From positions 29,291,580 to 29,355,579 of the forward strand of contig CM052355.1 of the NCBI GenBank assembly GCA_028551475.1: DNA of 64,000 nt, given 5' to 3'. Shown here in pieces: positions 11,840 through 23,814 of the stretch; position 1 is the stretch's first letter, and the number at the start of each line of letters is the position of its first letter. The notes under the pieces are model-generated. The model made no database searches and was not told the origin of the DNA. It saw only the letters and a program-made list of their open reading frames with translations. Origin of the DNA: Casuarina equisetifolia (taxonomy: Eukaryota > Streptophyta > Magnoliopsida > Fagales > Casuarinaceae). The translations under genes were made by a program, and so were the position numbers.

Positions 11840-14180
11840 CAGCTTGTTGCAAATGTCGATGCACCTGTTGTTTATTGGCCATAATAAACCCGAAGGGGCA
11901 CAATGAATAGCTTATGCAGGTAGAGAGGAGTTTTTTATGTTGGCTTTGGGGAATGACATGAAGGTGAGGCAAAGATTGTTGAGTGCAAAGACAGTTTGCT
12001 CTAATCTTTCAGAATGCTCTAGGGTTGTTTTGACATGCTTGAGAGTTATCTTAGATTTTTATGGTGTGAGTGCATGCTACTCAACCTAAATTCAACCCAC
12101 GTTTGTTGTCCTACTACCTGAATAAAAAAAAAAAGAGTATGAAGTTATCATTAGGTGCCATGTTCTCATTTGGTGGAAGATGGTTGCATAATGCATGTGA
12201 ATGTTACATCCATTAGTCGCTCTAGAGATGTCCTAATGTTATTCATTTAGTTTTAATGGTATATGAAAGAATGGAATGCTTTGGCATGTTTCTCTTTTAC
12301 CTATTTTGAAAATTAGAAATAGAGCAAGGGAACAAAGCCCATTGTGTTCTACATTTGACATTATAGCAATATTTGTTTTCTTGTGTGTGTGTGTCAAAGT
12401 TCCAAGATTGTTTGGTGTTATTTGTTTGAAGGGCTTGGCTTAAGGTTGAAGTACCTATAATGCCTAACTAATATGACGCAGTAATTTTTAAGGAGGTAAA
12501 GGGTCAAAGGTTGAAGTATCTAATAAGGTTAGTTGTCTGCTCTGATGGTACTGAAGTTTATTTCTCCTTTATGAGATGATTGGAACGTGTTACTCTTCAA
12601 AGAATACAAGAATCAGAACATATCTTTGAATCAGCAAAAACAGTGATCCTATGGTCATTGAACTTTTGAAATCAATCAAAGTCCCATTCTCCCGTTTAAA
12701 CTTGGTATGAGTTATATAAATTGGTGCTCTTGTTTGCTTTCACCTTTATTGGTTGTTCGGTAGATGCAAAGGTAAGAAATGTCGGCATCCTTTTTAATTA
12801 GTAGATGTCTTTCTCATTGTGGATGTACTTTTTTGATTTTATAACAATCAGTTTGAGAACAACGTGATTTTGCACTGGGAGTAAAATGAAGTCGCTTTAC
12901 TGCATGACATCTTTGGAACTATTATATTAGTGTAGAGATTTTTCTAGACTTGTCCTCGCTGCTGGGATGAAGGCTTTCTATGTGACACACCATCGTCTTT
13001 CTCTTTTCTTATACAGTACCATTTTGATCTGTGTGACATTGTTAAACTGAGAAAACGAGAGAAAATATCGTGAAATATGCTAAAAGGTGAGAAAAGTTCT
13101 GGAATGGTTTTACTATGATGGTTGGTCTTTATTTAATTATATTTACTGTTGAAATGATGCCTTTCTGTGTTTTCTCATATTTCCTCGTGTTGTATATGAC
13201 ATCGTTTTGATTTGGGTGTCAATGTTAAACCAAACAAAAATGAGAGAGAATATGAAGAGATAGGAACGAGAAAGTGAGAGAAAACTTATTTGGATACTTC
13301 TTGTCTTGTGTGTTTGCTCGGTGTTTTTCACCGCCGTTTGGCTCTCGAAATCCTTAACAGTACTCTTATTTTGAGTTTCTCAAGCATGTAGTGAGAATGC
13401 TTGGTTGAGAACATTGTTAGTGATAAGAGTATGCTGTTTTGTTGAATGTCCCCTGCATGTATTCAACTGAAATTTAGTACTTTGTTGTGGACACAAAAGG
13501 GCTATTGGGGCCGTCCTTTAATTTAAGAAAGCATAAAGGGCCTTAATAATCAATGCCTCTTAAGTAAGACATGCTCTAAAGTGTGTTAGAAATCACAAAA
13601 CTTTATTTAGTTGGTTTAACTTGGGGAAGCAAAATCTGATTACCATATTTAATTTTGTATCCAACATTGGATTTGTAAAGGGAGTCATCAAACATGAGAC
13701 TCGAGAATAATCCTGGAAAAACCTTGTTAGGTGTTTACCCTTTGTAAGTAGTGACATAACAATCAATAAAAAAAGAAAACAAGTTGTTGTGGGTGAGAGA
13801 TAACAATTTGACTTCCACAAAGATGAGTTCCATCATTTGGATCTATTCCACCATTCATTTGGATTGAAGCACCGCATCTGACATGGGTGCAACAAATTAC
13901 TCCGGAGAAAGAACTAGCAGGACATAAAAGTTTAAAATACAGACACAAGTTTTACCTATTTTGTTTAATAAAGTAAAAAAATTAAATAATGAAAGAAAGA
14001 AAACCGTTTATTGTGGTCGATGGAAGACTGGTTAGTTGTTATTCAAATTTTAATTAATTATTCTTCCACAAAAGAACAAATGCTTGTTCATACTATCCTT
14101 TCGTTTATTTAAGTAAAAATTTGTTTCCTCTTTCATAAAAAATCAATTGATAGGTCCATTGACCGGACCTGCATCTAGTC
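11840..14180. repeat. F-box 3' flank, second tandem copy
   Basis: This diverged copy of 8900-11100 holds no gene. It carries the same landmarks in the same order: the GATGAAGGTGAGGC-type block near 11952, the stretch around 12640 shared with 9832, and the stretch around 13340-13560 shared with 10545-10770. Its end (13800-14130) resembles the segments around 10980-11050 and 11340-11400, which in the first copy surround the RLP relics. Confidence 0.6.
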
Positions 14181-14184
14181 TAGT

Positions 14185-14280
14185 TTTTGGAGTAATAATT
14201 GGACAGAATGTGTTTGTAAGGAAACACGTTTAGTTAATGAAGATCTTCAGAATAAGGCAACCAACTTAGCTATTGAAGAA
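14185..14280 (+). pseudogene. RLP 3'-end relic (membrane segment and tail)
   Basis: The sequence TTTTTGGAGTAATAATTGGA and what follows matches the end of the RLP genes and reads approximately VFGVIIGQNVFVRK, a stop, then LMKIFRIRQ. This is the end of the transmembrane segment and the basic cytoplasmic tail. The stop replaces the DW of the intact RKQDWLM motif. The following DNA to about 14700 is the usual RLP 3' spacer, including an F-box relic near 14590-14650. Confidence 0.65.
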
Positions 14281-14940
14281 GGTAGTTTTGAGAAGATGTT
14301 TTCTAAAGACATGGACACGCAAGTGCATTTTTCACTCCATTTATTTATTTATTTATTTATTTATTATGTTCATAATGTGTGCCTTCCTTTTTTGTTATTG
14401 GTTTGGTGTATTTGAAATGGGGTAGTGTTAAGGTATGCTACATAAAATGCAATTTGAAGTGTATACAAATAATGAAACAAAACAATAGAATTAGCAAGTA
14501 TATGTGATTTACAAACACATCTAATTACCACCATAGAGGCACTATCCATTTGCTTAAATCTTGTATGTTTCTTTCGAAACATACATTTTCAAATTTAGGG
14601 TCTATATGATTCACTTTATTTAGATACTTATGTGGACAGCCTTATTCCACTAAGTATGGTGTTGTTTGTACTCTATACATGTGATTTCTCTAATTTATTT
14701 TCCTTGCGTGATACTTTAGTTTCTTTCTAATTTTGTGCACTACGTATAAAATATTTGTGGTAGTTGCAGTGGAAGCTTGGGAAATGGTGTATTGATGCTT
14801 TGTTGTACATAAAATTCTGTTGGCCCATATCAACATACACTAATATTAAGCTTGTTACAAAGTTTTTTTTTTTTGTATTGAAATAATAGTAGCAAGGAGC
14901 TTATAAGTAGAACAAACTCATCTCTTGGGTGTAGGTTGGG
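14281..14940. repeat. RLP 3' spacer relic with short F-box end
   Basis: There is no gene here. The start matches the DNA just behind the other RLP stops. A TTTA tetranucleotide tract occupies about 14340-14365. Near 14605-14650 a DTYVESLILL-like F-box end can be read on the + strand. From about 14700 it drifts into unassigned AT-rich sequence. Confidence 0.5.
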
Positions 14941-14969
14941 TGAGCCAAGTTTATATAAGATTACCAAAT

Positions 14970-15850
14970 ATTTGTTTCTTAATTGTATAGGTTGGTGAGC
15001 CAACTCCGCCTCCCGTCGTCCAAACCTACTTTGTTAGCGCTTAAAAGGCCGGACACATTAACAGGAGGAATAATGCGGGCGGGTGTAGGGGCCGTATTTC
15101 GAGTTGGGGACCTTGCTCCTTGTTGTCATGGTGTGGGTTCGCTTGGGACAGTGAGAACAATGGCTGCATGTCAAGCAGAAGTTGAAATCGGTAAGGACGT
15201 AAGAGAGCTAGAAACGGGCTGAGTTTTAGGGATTGATGAAAAATAAAATACAAGCGAAAGTTAATAAAATAACCTACATTAAAAGAAATGTAAATACGAA
15301 AAAATGGATTTGAGAGACCATGGTCGCCCTGCTCCGAGACTACATTCCGATCAACAAGGAGTATTTTACATGAGACTTGATGACGGAGTGTTTTACGTAA
15401 GGCTTTCGTAGCAAAGTGAATGACCGAAACTTTGAACTTACACAAAAAGAAGGCCATGCTTCATTGCATCCTTGTCTCGCGTACTGTCTGTGGTCATTGC
15501 TCAAATCCCGCAGAGCATCCTGCGAATCCCACGGCGTATCCTGCAGGTCAGCCGGAAATCCCGCAGGGTATCATTGTTGTGATTTGGCCTCTGACAGCCG
15601 ATAGGTGTACACGCAAATCCGTATTCTTCAACAGGGATTTACGCCGGAGGAAGAGCAAGTAAAACCGCGTGTTCTTATCCGGAGTGGCTGGCCTTTGCTG
15701 ATGGTGTAGTGACGGTGGTCTCTTGAACTGGTGCGTGCAGGGAGTGCCGCTGCCAGGCCTCCACGTTCGACTCCCTACTTGCCGTAGAGTGATGAATCGC
15801 CGAGCCTATAAGAATAACTAGCCATGTGGCTTTCTTTCGCTAAAAATCAT
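14970..15850. other. GC-richer island of unknown origin upstream of F-box gene
   Basis: Base composition changes sharply from the AT-rich surroundings. An 80-codon open frame at 14983-15222 (starting at a non-ATG codon) and a 138-codon frame on the minus strand at 15041-15457 overlap here. Neither shows a domain I recognise. Around 15506-15573 an AATCCCRCRG-containing stretch is repeated three times imperfectly. A 7-bp inverted repeat (AGGGAGT/ACTCCCT) lies near 15740-15775. I see no counterpart of this island before the other F-box copies. It may be a transposon-borne or captured fragment; I assign no function. Confidence 0.4.
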
Positions 15851-15930
15851 TTTACGTTTGCTAGCCATGAGCCTATAAAAATGTAGATATTGAAAAGAAA
15901 ATAATCATTTCCTTTTTATTCTGGGATAAC

Positions 15931-16049
15931 GCCGCTTCGGAAGTACGAGTATATATTGCGTGACTGCTCCCCGAAGCTTGCCAAGAAAGTTTGCTCCTTT
16001 CTCCTTCTTCAGTCGTCTGTTCCTCTGCTTCAAGCTGCCGGTGAAGACT
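15931..16049 (+). promoter_or_regulatory. F-box promoter/5'-leader conserved block
   Basis: GTATATATTGCGTGAC at about 15948-15963 lies roughly 100 bp before the ATG and matches the block before the other F-box copies. The upstream GCTTCGGAAGTAC stretch is shared with the copy at 21898 (GCTTCGGAGATAC). It is a probable TATA and leader region, inferred from conservation between paralogues. Confidence 0.4.
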
Positions 16050-17300
16050 ATGGCTGACTTCCTTCCGAAAGAGGTGGTCTTGGAAATTCTCTCGCGACTA
16101 CCGGTGAAGTCTTTGATTAGATTCAGGTGTGTTGCCAAGGCTTGGTGCTCTGTTATCTCCAGCCCCAACTTCATGGCCACGCACCTCAGTCGCTCTCTTT
16201 CAAACACCCAATACCGGCCTTCCCTTCTCTTCTACCATTACGACCTCCGCCTTGGCAAACCGCGTTTAACGCTTCATTCAGCTGACGATCCTTTCCCTCA
16301 GAACCATTTCACCAAGCATCTGAATTTTAGCGCCCCTGACATACAGACCATCCTGCGATCCCTCGATCGAGAGATAGAAGAGAAAGGTGGCTTCTTTGCC
16401 TACCCATGGGATTTCACAGAATTGCGTTGCTCAGGCCTACTCTTCGACATTCACTCGATCGTTGTAGGTTCGTGTAACGGCCTGATTTGCATTGTCAGTA
16501 ATATTTTAGGTGACGGTCTTTTGGGATATATACTCTGGAACCCTTCTATTAACAAATTTAAACTCCTCCCGGACCCTACCATTTCTATGAAATCTCGTGG
16601 CCCAGTTAATCATTGTCTAGGATTTGGCTATGACGCCAAGACTGATGATTACAAATTGGTGAGCCTTGTGTATCTTGATGGCGGTATTTTCAACACTGTT
16701 CCACCTTTGGTTGAGATTTATACGCTTAGAACCGGCGCATGGCGGTCTGTCATGGTTCCCGGTCCTCCCTATGTCATCGAGATGCGGTCTTATACAGTCT
16801 TCTTGAATGGGGCAGTTCACTGGTTAGGAAACACTCCATCATCACCAGGTTCTGTTCGGAATGTAATTGTGTCATTTGATATGGAAGGTGAGGCTTTTCA
16901 TGAATTTGCTCTCCCAGAGAGTTTACAAGGCCATCTCTTAAACATGGCAGTATCAGTGCTTGATGGGTCTCTTGCCATTGTCCCGTGTAATCGATGGCCA
17001 GGAGACGATCGTCGCTCCGTGTGGGTGATGAGAGAGTATGGAGTCACGGAATCTTGGACAAAACTGTTTGATGTTAAAGTTGGTGGAGGATTGGAGAGGC
17101 TGATAGGAGGCTTTGGAAAGAATGGTGAGGTTATACTAACCAAGAAAGAAAGGTTGCTGTATTACGAACCTGGTAGCCGAAGAAAGAGGGATCTTCACAT
17201 TTCGAGCCACCCATGGGATACGCTTTTTTTGGCTACTTATGTGGAGAGCCTTGTTCTACTGGATGCAGGAGATCAAGTACCGGAACAGCAGGAGACTTAG
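16050..17300 (+). CDS. F-box protein with FBA domain, intact
   Basis: The 416-residue protein is closely related to the one at 7306. The F-box is at about residues 3-46 (LPKEVVLEILSRLPVKSLIRFRCVAK). The FBA-type region starts near residue 138 (VVGSCNGLICI) and includes LWNPSINKFKLLPD, GFGYDAKTDDYKLV, VEIYTLRTGAWRSV, FLNGAVHWLG and a C-terminal LATYVESLVLLDAGDQ. The start is the MADFLP ATG conserved in the other copies; the open frame extends upstream without an ATG. By family knowledge it is the substrate receptor of an SCF E3 ligase; the target is unknown. With the gene at 7306 it is one of only two undamaged F-box genes in the window. Its 3' flank carries another F-box end relic near 17740-17870. 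Confidence 0.9.
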   Translation: MADFLPKEVVLEILSRLPVKSLIRFRCVAKAWCSVISSPNFMATHLSRSLSNTQYRPSLLFYHYDLRLGKPRLTLHSADDPFPQNHFTKHLNFSAPDIQTILRSLDREIEEKGGFFAYPWDFTELRCSGLLFDIHSIVVGSCNGLICIVSNILGDGLLGYILWNPSINKFKLLPDPTISMKSRGPVNHCLGFGYDAKTDDYKLVSLVYLDGGIFNTVPPLVEIYTLRTGAWRSVMVPGPPYVIEMRSYTVFLNGAVHWLGNTPSSPGSVRNVIVSFDMEGEAFHEFALPESLQGHLLNMAVSVLDGSLAIVPCNRWPGDDRRSVWVMREYGVTESWTKLFDVKVGGGLERLIGGFGKNGEVILTKKERLLYYEPGSRRKRDLHISSHPWDTLFLATYVESLVLLDAGDQVPEQQET

Positions 17301-18579
17301 TGTGATGGTAATTAAGCTCAGATAATAGTAAGGGCGATATGCTTGATACTAGTTTTACATTATACATGTTTGTAAGTGTGCTTAACATGATGCTATAGGT
17401 ATTTTAATTGAAGTAGACTTATTTTTCTCTGCAATGCCACTTATTACTTATTTCAGTTTGATTACGAAATTTGAGGACTTGCATTACTTAACATATATTC
17501 ATGAACACAAAAACTTCACAATATCTATTCTGCCTCAGCCTTATTCTTTTTCTTATTTCCTTTGATAATGTGCACGCTCCTTTTTTGTTATCTTCTTGGT
17601 GTATCTGAAATGGGTTAGTGTTAAGATATGTATATAAAATGCGAGCTGAAGTATAAGTAAATAATGAAATAAAAGAAAATAATTACCATGTATATGCTAT
17701 TTACAAACACGTCCAATATCATTTTCCAAAATCTTGTACGGACCTAAAAGCAATCCAACAAAGCAATGTATGTTCAAATTTGGGGCCCAGATGATTTGTA
17801 TCATGTGGAGAGCCTTCTTCTACTAAATGTAGTAGATCAAGCTCTAGGGTTGACAGGGGCTCAGTTTGGTGCTGTTTGTACTCTGTCATGTGATTTCTGA
17901 ATTTGATGCTTTTGTTTCTTTCTAGTTATGTGCCCTGCTGTCCTTGTTAAATAAATTTTGGCAGATGAAGGTCTGTTTTTAATTGGAGTTGTTTGCACTT
18001 GATGTATGTTAACTCTTCTATCTTCAAAAATGTTTAGGAATTTTGAGTTATTGATGATTACTGAAATATTTCTGTTATCTGGGGAGTGTTAGCCTGCATT
18101 GAGGATTGACCAAGAGTCGAAAGGTTAAATGGCATGGCAATTGACGGAAAATTAATATGATAAATTAAGCTCAGAATATTTCATCCACGTCTATCTTTCA
18201 ATGCAAAATAAAGTTCCAATAAAGTAGTAATACATTCTACAATGGCCTTTGACTTGTAAGGTTGATTATACTAATTGTTGGTTTTCAGGAACAAATTTGG
18301 AGGGCAAATTGAAGTAACGGGTAGAATCGGGATCTCTTTTGGTTTGTTCTTTTGGGAAATGGAGGAAGGTGAAGACAAAGCTCGCGTTCCAGCACCAGAG
18401 AAGTCTAGTGTGAATTTTGTAGTATGTTCTATGGTGGTTTTTGTATTTTGATACTTGAGGATCATCCTGGATTTATGCTAATGTGCTCCTCCTTCTGTCT
18501 CTATGATAATTTATTTTCCAAGGGCCAATATCAAGCTAAATTCTGATAACCATGCTTAAGAGTCAAAACATCGTTGTTT

Positions 18580-19250
18580 ACTTAGAAGTAGCTGCCTTCG
18601 TGTTGCCCTTGGAAGGTGAATTCTCCTTTATAACGTAAAGTATGCCACCGCCCTCGGTCCCTCATCGACGAGGGTCCCTTATCGGGTTTCGCCAAAGTGC
18701 GTTTAATGTTTCAAATGCCCATTTAGAATCTCTATAGTTGCCTTTAGGTTCTTGCGGTGTTATGTTTTTCACAATCTGCCGGGCCTGTTGAGTATAATTT
18801 GCACCAACCTAAGTTTGCTCAATCGTCCTTTGTCCGAGTTTTGGTGATCTGCAATGCCGGTCAACGTAGATGGTTTGTATGAGATATTTATGGGCCATCC
18901 ACCAGCATTATATTAAGCAGTCACGTGTTATAAGCGTTTGGTCCTTATTCATAGCACCTCGAAAGCACTCGAAAGAATTGGGAAAATTTTGAATACGCAG
19001 TGTGAAAGGTGGCAGGCTCGCTTAAAGTGTCAACTTGATCTTACAGTGATGAAATGGACATATGTGCCAAAACCAACCGTTAATGGCGAAATTTGGTTCT
19101 TCCTGGAAGATTACTCGACATGCGACCCTGGGCTGTAGATCTGGCTTTGTCTGTTGGAATGTTTTGCATGGGTCCTGAAGCTGTTGCAAACGACAACATT
19201 GGAACCATAGCAAACTTTTGTTTTCATATGGACAAAGATTCTTGCACTTG
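18580..19250. other. Unassigned segment inserted in spacer
   Basis: The spacer copies at 2082 and 60580 pass straight through this point, whereas here about 0.65 kb of less AT-rich sequence intervenes before spacer-like DNA resumes near 19280. I cannot find terminal inverted repeats or a target duplication. Short frames such as the 66-codon one at 18938-19138 have no recognisable domain. It could be a captured fragment or a decayed transposon. Confidence 0.3.
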
Positions 19251-20429
19251 AAAAGTCATTACAGGTTTAAGGTATTTTTTTTTAGGATGTTTGAGTGGCT
19301 GATGATTGCTGAAGTATTTCTATTCTCTAGGAGTGTTAACCTGCAATTAGTAATGACCAAGATTCAAAATGTTAAATTGCATGGCAATTGGATGGAAAAT
19401 TGATGTGATAAATCAAACTCATAATATTTCATCCATGTCTATCCGTTATCTTAAAAAAGTTCCACTAGAGTAGTAATATATATGATGATTTCCTTTTACT
19501 TCCTTTTAATGGTTGATTCTTCTAATTGTTGCTTTTCAGGAACATGCAAATTTGGAGGGCAAATTGAAGTGACAGGTAATGTTGGATTCTTTTTTGGTTT
19601 GTTCTTTTGGGAAGTAGAGGAAGGTGAAGACAAATCTTGTTGGAGCTTTAGAGAAGTTTAGTATGAATTTTGTAGTATGTTCTGCAATTGTTCTTGCGTT
19701 TTGTTACTCGAGGATCATCTTGGATTGATGTTAATATGCACTTGCTTCTAGGTGTCGATGACAATCTATTTCCAAGGGCCAAAATCAAGATAAATTCTAA
19801 TAGCCATACTTGAGTGTTGTCTTTGTGGTTTAGTTCCAAATAAGTCTCTCACGTGATGAAAGATGATTTCCTTATTACCCTTTAAAGTATAATGGTCATT
19901 AGGTTGGCTTTACACTTAATTAAGAGTTACGACGTCATACGGCTTTGGATGTTATGCTTGAAAGTTAATCAATTTCTTTTTTGTGCCCTTTTTTACGAAC
20001 TGTCATTTGTTTTTGGTTCCATGCTTTGTTGAGTTTGGGTGGGATGGACTTTGACAAGTACTGCTAGATTTGTTGAGCATAAATTGCAAAAGAACAAGTT
20101 ATGATGGTGGATAATCATGGCATGCTAATTATCTGGTCAAAACTACCATATATTTTGGAGTCAAAGGATTGGTGTTTCCTTAGAAGTGCTAGCCTTCGTG
20201 TTCTCCTTTGTAATGCGGGGTTGTTGTCAAAAAAAAAAAAAAAAAAAAGGACTCTCTAACACATTTATGGTTCTTTTTGTTGAAAAATGGAGGTAGAGAT
20301 TAAATGATTTTATCTTGGTTCAATAGAAAACGATACTAGACTGCTGCAACTTACAAATTTACGTAAAAATAATTAATTAATGTACTAATTTTTAACAACG
20401 ACGGCTATGTTTTTTAAAATCCTTCAATT

Positions 20430-20580
20430 TCAAAAGCCGTATCCCTTCCGATAATTACAAGTTGGTGAGAGTGGTGTACTCGGAAAGCATTGCGTGGTGA
20501 GAGTTTTAACGCCGTGCCACCTCTGGTTTAGATTTGTACCCTTTGCAGCAGCAGCAGCTGGCGGTTTGCCGCCGCCCTCA
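20430..20580 (+). pseudogene. F-box internal relic
   Basis: GATAATTACAAGTTGGTGAG (near 20448) matches the DDYKLV part of the F-box genes, and the following CCGTGCCACCTCTGGTTTAG matches the part coding VPPLVEI with a stop in place. Only the middle of the gene is present. A CAG repeat (GCAGCAGCAGCAG) follows at about 20547-20559. Confidence 0.55.
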
Positions 20581-21897
20581 GTCCTCCCAACATTGTCGGC
20601 GAGTGGGCCTTATCTGTAGCTTTTGCAGATATCCTCGAAATGGATTCTTCAAAATGTCTCCAAACGTAGGTCAATCAAATATCTTCTGCATTTTCTGTAA
20701 GCCGGAGGGAGAACACAGGAAGAGGAACTTTGATAAAAAAGTTCTAAATTGATGATGTGTTGACCCATTGTTTTCTACATTTTACATTTTATTAATTAAT
20801 TTAAAGGTAATGGATTAAGAGCATTTAACTTGGCCAAGCTAGCTGCAAGTTCATATGGTTGATTATCCATATTATCTGCTGTATTGCTTTTCCTTTTTTT
20901 TTTTTTTTCATTTTAGTGACTTTTTTTTTTTTGTGTTTTTTGCTTGTTTCTTTTACATTTTTGGATTCAAGGAGCCAAGTAAGTTAAGGGTTAGTGTCTA
21001 ACATGCTTTAGTTATTTGCTCTCATGGTACTTAAGTTTGTTTTTGCTTTGCTAGATGGTTATAACATGCAACTGTGAAAAAATACCAGAAATAACGATAA
21101 GCTTTTCCATTAACTTTCATGCCACTTTCGTTTTACTTTTATTAAGGAATCGGAGCCTGCAAATGAAGAAGTATTAGCTTTCTTTAGTAAGAATGGAATA
21201 TGTGAAATAATTAGATGGTATCTCTAACAGCATTTTAGAAACCCAACCATTTGTTCATTATTGTTGCACCAAAGCTGAACTCTAAGCGAAGGCTTGATGC
21301 TTATACAGGCTTGAGAAAGGCGTTGCAATATGCTCCTGGTAGACCCAGGATCGATAGCTTGGTCTTCTAGCCAAACTCACAGCTATAACTAAAAAGGGAA
21401 GTTAGAATCAGGATATCAATATAAAACGCTCAAAAATCATTTTGTGAAAACATATATTTTTTTTTGAAGATCACGTCATGAAAAAAGTTCAATAGTCTAT
21501 TTTTCTTTCTTTTGAAATTAGTCGTTTAGAGAGGCAAACAACTGAACATAGGATGTAAAATAAAATTATAAAAACCTAGTTTCTGATTGGTATCGTAACA
21601 CAATTTTTTTAAAAGAATTATTCATAATGAAAAACATTGGCTCATCAAGTGAATGTGTCAATAATATACTTATTAGTATCAACATTTTTTCACAAGAAAA
21701 ATAATCATTTCTTTCTTATTATTATTATTATTATTATTTTAGGGAGAAAAGCCTGCTTCGGAGATACAACTTTGTTTTGCATAACAGCTCACCCGATGGC
21801 TTTAGTAGCAGCGGTCACATTGACTACAATGCAAGGCTTGGGCTGACTCTTCTCTTCCGTGGTTCGTTCCTCTGCGTCAAAGCTGCCGGTGAAGACG

Positions 21898-23128
21898 ATG
21901 GGTGACTTCTTTCTGAAAGAGGTAATCTTCGAAATACTCTCATGACTACCGGTGAAGTCTTTGATTAAATTTAGGTGTGTTTCCAAGGCGTGGTGCCATC
22001 TTATCTCCAGCCCTCACTTCATCGCTGCCCACCATATACGTTCTCTTTCCAATCCTCGACACCCGCCTTGCCTTCTACTCTAGCATTTCGACTCCCGTCT
22101 CGACCAACTGCGTTTAACTCTTCATTCTTCTTACGGTCCGTTTCGTCGGGACCATTTTACCAAACATCTGGATTTTAGCTTCCCTGGCATCCATGCTTTT
22201 TGGCTCTCCCTCGATCGAGAGATAAAGTCAAAAGGGGCTTCCTTGGCTACCCATGGGATTTCACAGAATTGCATTGCTTTGCTCACACCGACGCATCAAC
22301 CCAAACGCGCTCGTTGTTGGTTTGTGTAACGGCCTAATTTGTTTCTCCAATGATATTTTCCGGGGTGGGCTTTTGGAATATGTTCTCTGGAACCCTTCAA
22401 TTAACAAATTCAAATCCGTTCTGGACCCTACCATCACTTCACTCAAATCTCACGACCGACTTCGGCATTGTCCAGGATTTGGTTATGACGCCAAGACCGA
22501 TGATTACAAATTGGTGACCCTTGTGTATCTTCATGATGCTGCTGATTGCCAAACTGTTCCACCTTTGGATGAGATTTATACACTTAGAACCGGGGAATGG
22601 CGCTCTGTCATGGTTCCCGGTCCCTCCTACGTCATCGACGTGCAGTGCATATCAATTTTCCTTAATGGGGCAGTCCACTGGTTGGCTAACACTCCGGCAC
22701 AGCAAGGTTTATTTCGAAATGCACTTGTGTCTTTTGATATGTAGGAAGAGACCTTTCATGAAATTGCTATACCGATGAGTGTACAAGGCGATCCCTTGAA
22801 CATGGCAGTTTCGGTGCTCGATGGCTGTCTTGCTCTTGTCCCGAGTAATCGATGTTCCGGAGAGCAGTGTCACTCCGTATGGGTGATGAAGGAGTATGGA
22901 GTAGCGGAATCTTGGACCAAACTATTTGATATTGATGAAGGTGGAGGATTGAGGAGGGTGGTCGGCTTTGGAATGAATGGTGAAGTTCTAGTGACCAAGA
23001 ATGGAAGTTTGTTTTCTTACAAACCTTGTAGCCAAACAATAATGGATCATCACAGTTGCCTCTCATTCTATTCACTTCATTTGGATACTTATGTGGAGAG
23101 CCTTATTCTACTTAATGTAGTAGATTGA
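21898..23128 (+). pseudogene. F-box/FBA pseudogene
   Basis: This is a full-length F-box copy starting at the MGDFFLKEV ATG and ending at TGA 23126-23128. Lesions: TGA at 21943-21945 inside the F-box (ILS*LPVK), TAG at 22081-22083, one base lost near 22224, five bases gained near 22275-22280, and GAG to TAG at 22742-22744. The frame bookkeeping (frame 1, minus 1, plus 5, ending in frame 2) agrees with the open stretches 22253-22744 and 22745-23128. The FBA motifs VVGLCNGLICF, WNPSINKFKSV, GFGYDAKTDDYKLV and FLNGAVHWLA remain readable. A working F-box cannot be made from it. Confidence 0.9.
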
Positions 23129-23812
23129 GTTTTGGGATGATAGGAAACTTAGTGTAATACTAATTAAGCACAGAGAATAGCATGGGTGAGATGCTTGATG
23201 CTATGTTTATAATAGACATGCTTGTAATTGTGCTTAGTATGATGCTATGGATATTTTACTTGAACTAGAATTATTTTTCTCTGTGTTGTCACTTGTTACC
23301 TATTTTAGTTTGATTTTGGTTTTACTTGTTATTTTTGGTTGGATAAATTTTGATAGATGTTGCTAGTTTTTTTTATTTCAGCATTCACTTATCTATGTTT
23401 TGGACAGTGGACCATTATTGGATCTAAAAGCCTCTTGAAATTTTTAAATGACTATCGGTTGCTTAGTATTAGTATTCTTTTTGGTTGTTTCATCTGAATG
23501 CAGGAAGACAAAAGACAAAATGTTAAATTATGTTGGAACTATAAAAATTACTTGATAAGATTGTGGCCAAATTATGTCATTTTGTCTATCCTCTCACCTA
23601 AAATTCCACCAGATGTACTAAAATTTGTTCAAACTTCCCACAAATAGTTGATGCTTTTGTTGCTTATTGGGTGTAGATAAAGTTGGAGGGGCTCAACGAT
23701 ATAACTAATGGATGTAGAGAGGGGTTTTTGTGTTATCTTTTGAGGATGACATGAAGGTAAGGCCAAGATTGTTGCAGCACTAGGGAGTTTCACTGTTATT
23801 TATTTTTCTAAA
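23129..23812. repeat. F-box 3' flank truncated at an RLP junction
   Basis: There is no gene. The stretch matches the first 0.7 kb behind the F-box copies at 7306 and 31334, including the GACATGAAGGTAAGGCC block near 23748. It stops abruptly near 23808, where RLP coding sequence begins. Confidence 0.6.
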
Positions 23813-23814
23813 AA

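Larger units (their letters stand above)
17301..21897. repeat. Decayed RLP/F-box spacer with relics
   Basis: There is no intact gene. The order resembles the spacer at 2082-7305: sequence like that behind RLP stops (17560-17720), an F-box end relic (17740-17870), diverged GAAGGTGAAGAC blocks near 18360 and 19618, a poly-A tract at about 20229-20248, an F-box middle relic (20430-20580) and the approach to the next F-box copy. About 18580-19250 differs in composition and has no counterpart in the other spacers; it is listed separately. An (ATT)n tract lies at about 21716-21738. Confidence 0.6.

Noticed and set aside
15041..15457. 138-codon frame on the minus strand
   Set aside because: No recognisable domain, low-complexity hydrophobic composition and overlap with a + strand frame in the same GC-richer island; an open frame alone is not enough.
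15725..15795. tRNA-like word GTTCGACTCCC with a nearby AGGGAGT
   Set aside because: The T-arm stem does not pair correctly and no acceptor stem, D-arm or anticodon arm can be fitted.
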